This document shows, in pieces, positions 62,650 to 64,000 of a stretch of DNA of 64,000 nt; position 1 is the first letter of the stretch; each line of letters opens with the position of its first letter. The DNA is from Cyclina sinensis. Taxonomy: Eukaryota > Mollusca > Bivalvia > Venerida > Veneridae. The stretch is taken from contig JAAONU010000123.1 of assembly GCA_012932295.1 (NCBI GenBank), positions 4,030,001 to 4,094,000 on the forward strand. Reading direction: 5' to 3'. Below the pieces are notes generated by a model that was not told where the DNA came from, searched no databases, and saw only the letters and a list, made by a program, of their open reading frames with translations. Made by a program: the position numbers and the translations under genes.

Positions 62650-64000
62650 TTAAAGTGAATTTTACGGTCTTTCTGATATTTTGTATGTTTAAAAAAACTC
62701 CTTCAGAGGCACTGTGTTGAACAAAATGCTGTTAACGTGAATTATACAATAGGAATAGTTATAGTACTTTGGTAGTCACTGCATTGTCTATCTGTAAAGT
62801 TAGAAAAGTTTAAGTAAGCTAATGCATTCATTTAGAATGACAAAAACTATTTAAGGCTGATGAATTTAGCGGTCATTAAGACGATTAATTTGTGAACATT
62901 CACAAGATAATGTATTGACAGGTATATTTAGAGGAAAATGGCTCTGCTCTAGAACATTTTCCAGCTATCACCGTCGAAGACATGTAATTTCGATATGTTT
63001 GCTTGTATAATACAGTTGTTTGCTTTGGCTGAAAGCAGTGGTGCCATGGACGTCGTTTATCTTAATAAGGAAATCAAATAAACCAAAGAGTGATATAAAA
63101 CACAGCTTTACGTTCGGAGAACATCGTCTTTTTAAACAGGTTCATTCTAAACACAGCTTTACGTTCGGAGAACATCGTCTTTTTAAACAGGTTCATTCTA
63201 AAAACTTCGCTTTAGATGATTGAAATAAGAAATGAACAAACATAAGCCAGCCATCAATCAACAATAGAAGAGGACAAAGAGGACAAAAACCTATGCAAGA
63301 CAAAATTTTAAAGAAAATCACAAGCTTTGACCCAGATCTCCATCTGAAATGTTACAAGCTGTAAAGCATCTTCGTTAAGTTGACATCACATTTAGTCTTG
63401 ATAAGTTCAGAAAAGAGGTCAGAACCTTTAGTCCTTATTCATACCCTGTTTAGTCAGTTGTAAAATAAGATTTTGTTTTAAAGGGATACACAGGCAAATG
63501 GATGCCCAAAAACCAAAAATTTAAAACTGATATTATTTGCTAAAATCACGTTCTATGTGAAGAACTTCAAATTCCCAGTATGTTTGTAGTGAAATGCGGG
63601 CTTGAAGGTAAATATTTGAACGACCTTTAACAGACGGAATCACCGAGTTATTTTTAAATAGGTTACGTGACAAAAACAACCCATCGTCGTTTCTCTTGGG
63701 CCGTTTATGCCTTTTTTTGCCGAATCGGTAGTTGTTTTCAGTGGTCCGGGCATCTTTATTTCAAAACGAGACGTAACAGGTACTTCAATCGTCCAATCAT
63801 TCACGGCGAAATTTAGCGCGAAATCTAAATTTTCTATCTTGACCCACGTGAGTCAGATTAGGGAACCACCCGGTTTTTCATTTAAAAAGAGGAAATCTTT
63901 GTTACTTGGACTGATCATTGTATTTATTTCGATCACATTTATAGTTTATTGATTGAAGAAACGAGAAGCATAAAACTTTTGCCTGTATATTCCTGTTCAT
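62650..64000. other. right flank, no recognised gene
   Basis: The homology to copy 1 fades near 62,600. An 81-codon plus frame (63,707-63,952) ends in a hydrophobic helix (LLLGLIIVFISITFIVY), without a recognised domain or splice support. CACGTG and AGTCAG motifs lie near 63,846-63,856. The window ends without a clear gene boundary. Confidence 0.4.
63091..63192 (+). repeat. exact 51-bp tandem duplication
   Basis: A 51-bp unit starting ACACAGCTTTACGTTCGGAG and ending AGGTTCATTCTAA occurs twice in a row without a mismatch. Since 51 is 17 codons, the open plus frame (63,020-63,223) repeats HSFTFGEHRLFKQVHSK in register. Whether it is coding is unknown. Confidence 0.95.

Noticed and set aside
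63707..63952. 81-codon frame ending in a membrane helix
   Set aside because: No recognised domain and no repeat or splice support; reported only within the flank description.
1..64000. CRISPR arrays, bacterial operons, rRNA
   Set aside because: All direct repeats seen are eukaryotic minisatellites or element cores with no regular unique spacers. Introns and LINE/Tc1/Helentron-like elements indicate nuclear DNA.

Overview
The window is AT-rich eukaryotic nuclear DNA with introns and a very high load of transposable elements. It has no operons, rRNA or convincing tRNA. The best guess is a bivalve mollusc. The reason is several families of short elements that start with a hairpin such as ATGCTCCCC..GGGGAGCATATAG, carry a GTCC microsatellite and end in CTTG before a T run; I know this sequence style from bivalve genomes. 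Species cannot be named from the sequence alone.

Layout. 1-6,400: one minus-strand multi-exon gene of unknown family (1,292-4,220, five phase-compatible exons, 5' end not found), with a 40-bp minisatellite in its last intron. 6,399-8,063: a dead Tc1-like transposon with intact ends. 8,066-11,490: no gene recognised. 11,490-62,600: a nested tandem segmental duplication that makes up most of the window. 62,650-64,000: no gene recognised, except a 51-bp exact in-frame duplication.

The duplicated block reads pre-core-post (11.5-32.4 kb), then pre-core-core-post (32.4-62.6 kb). The three cores are called A (13.9-28.8 kb), B (37.0-44.9 kb) and C (44.9-54.0 kb). They share collinear sequence, and each has been altered by different later insertions. 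Each core has one well-formed small exon (66 bp in A and C; 71 bp and frameshifted in B) with an acidic/basic peptide between good splice sites. This is the only coding signal I can defend inside the duplication, and its family is unknown.

Because the copies are paralogous, they give natural empty sites. These date the insertions as younger than the duplication and show the insertion chemistry. Five Helentron-like elements lie between T residues with no target duplication. A 2.0-kb element is flanked by TTAA. A 3.0-kb non-LTR retrotransposon is flanked by TACTAC. An 0.8-kb foldback element and a 1.7-kb split-repeat element with an SGNH-hydrolase-like frame are also present. The host gene content is therefore low, and the notable biology is the locus architecture and its mobile DNA.
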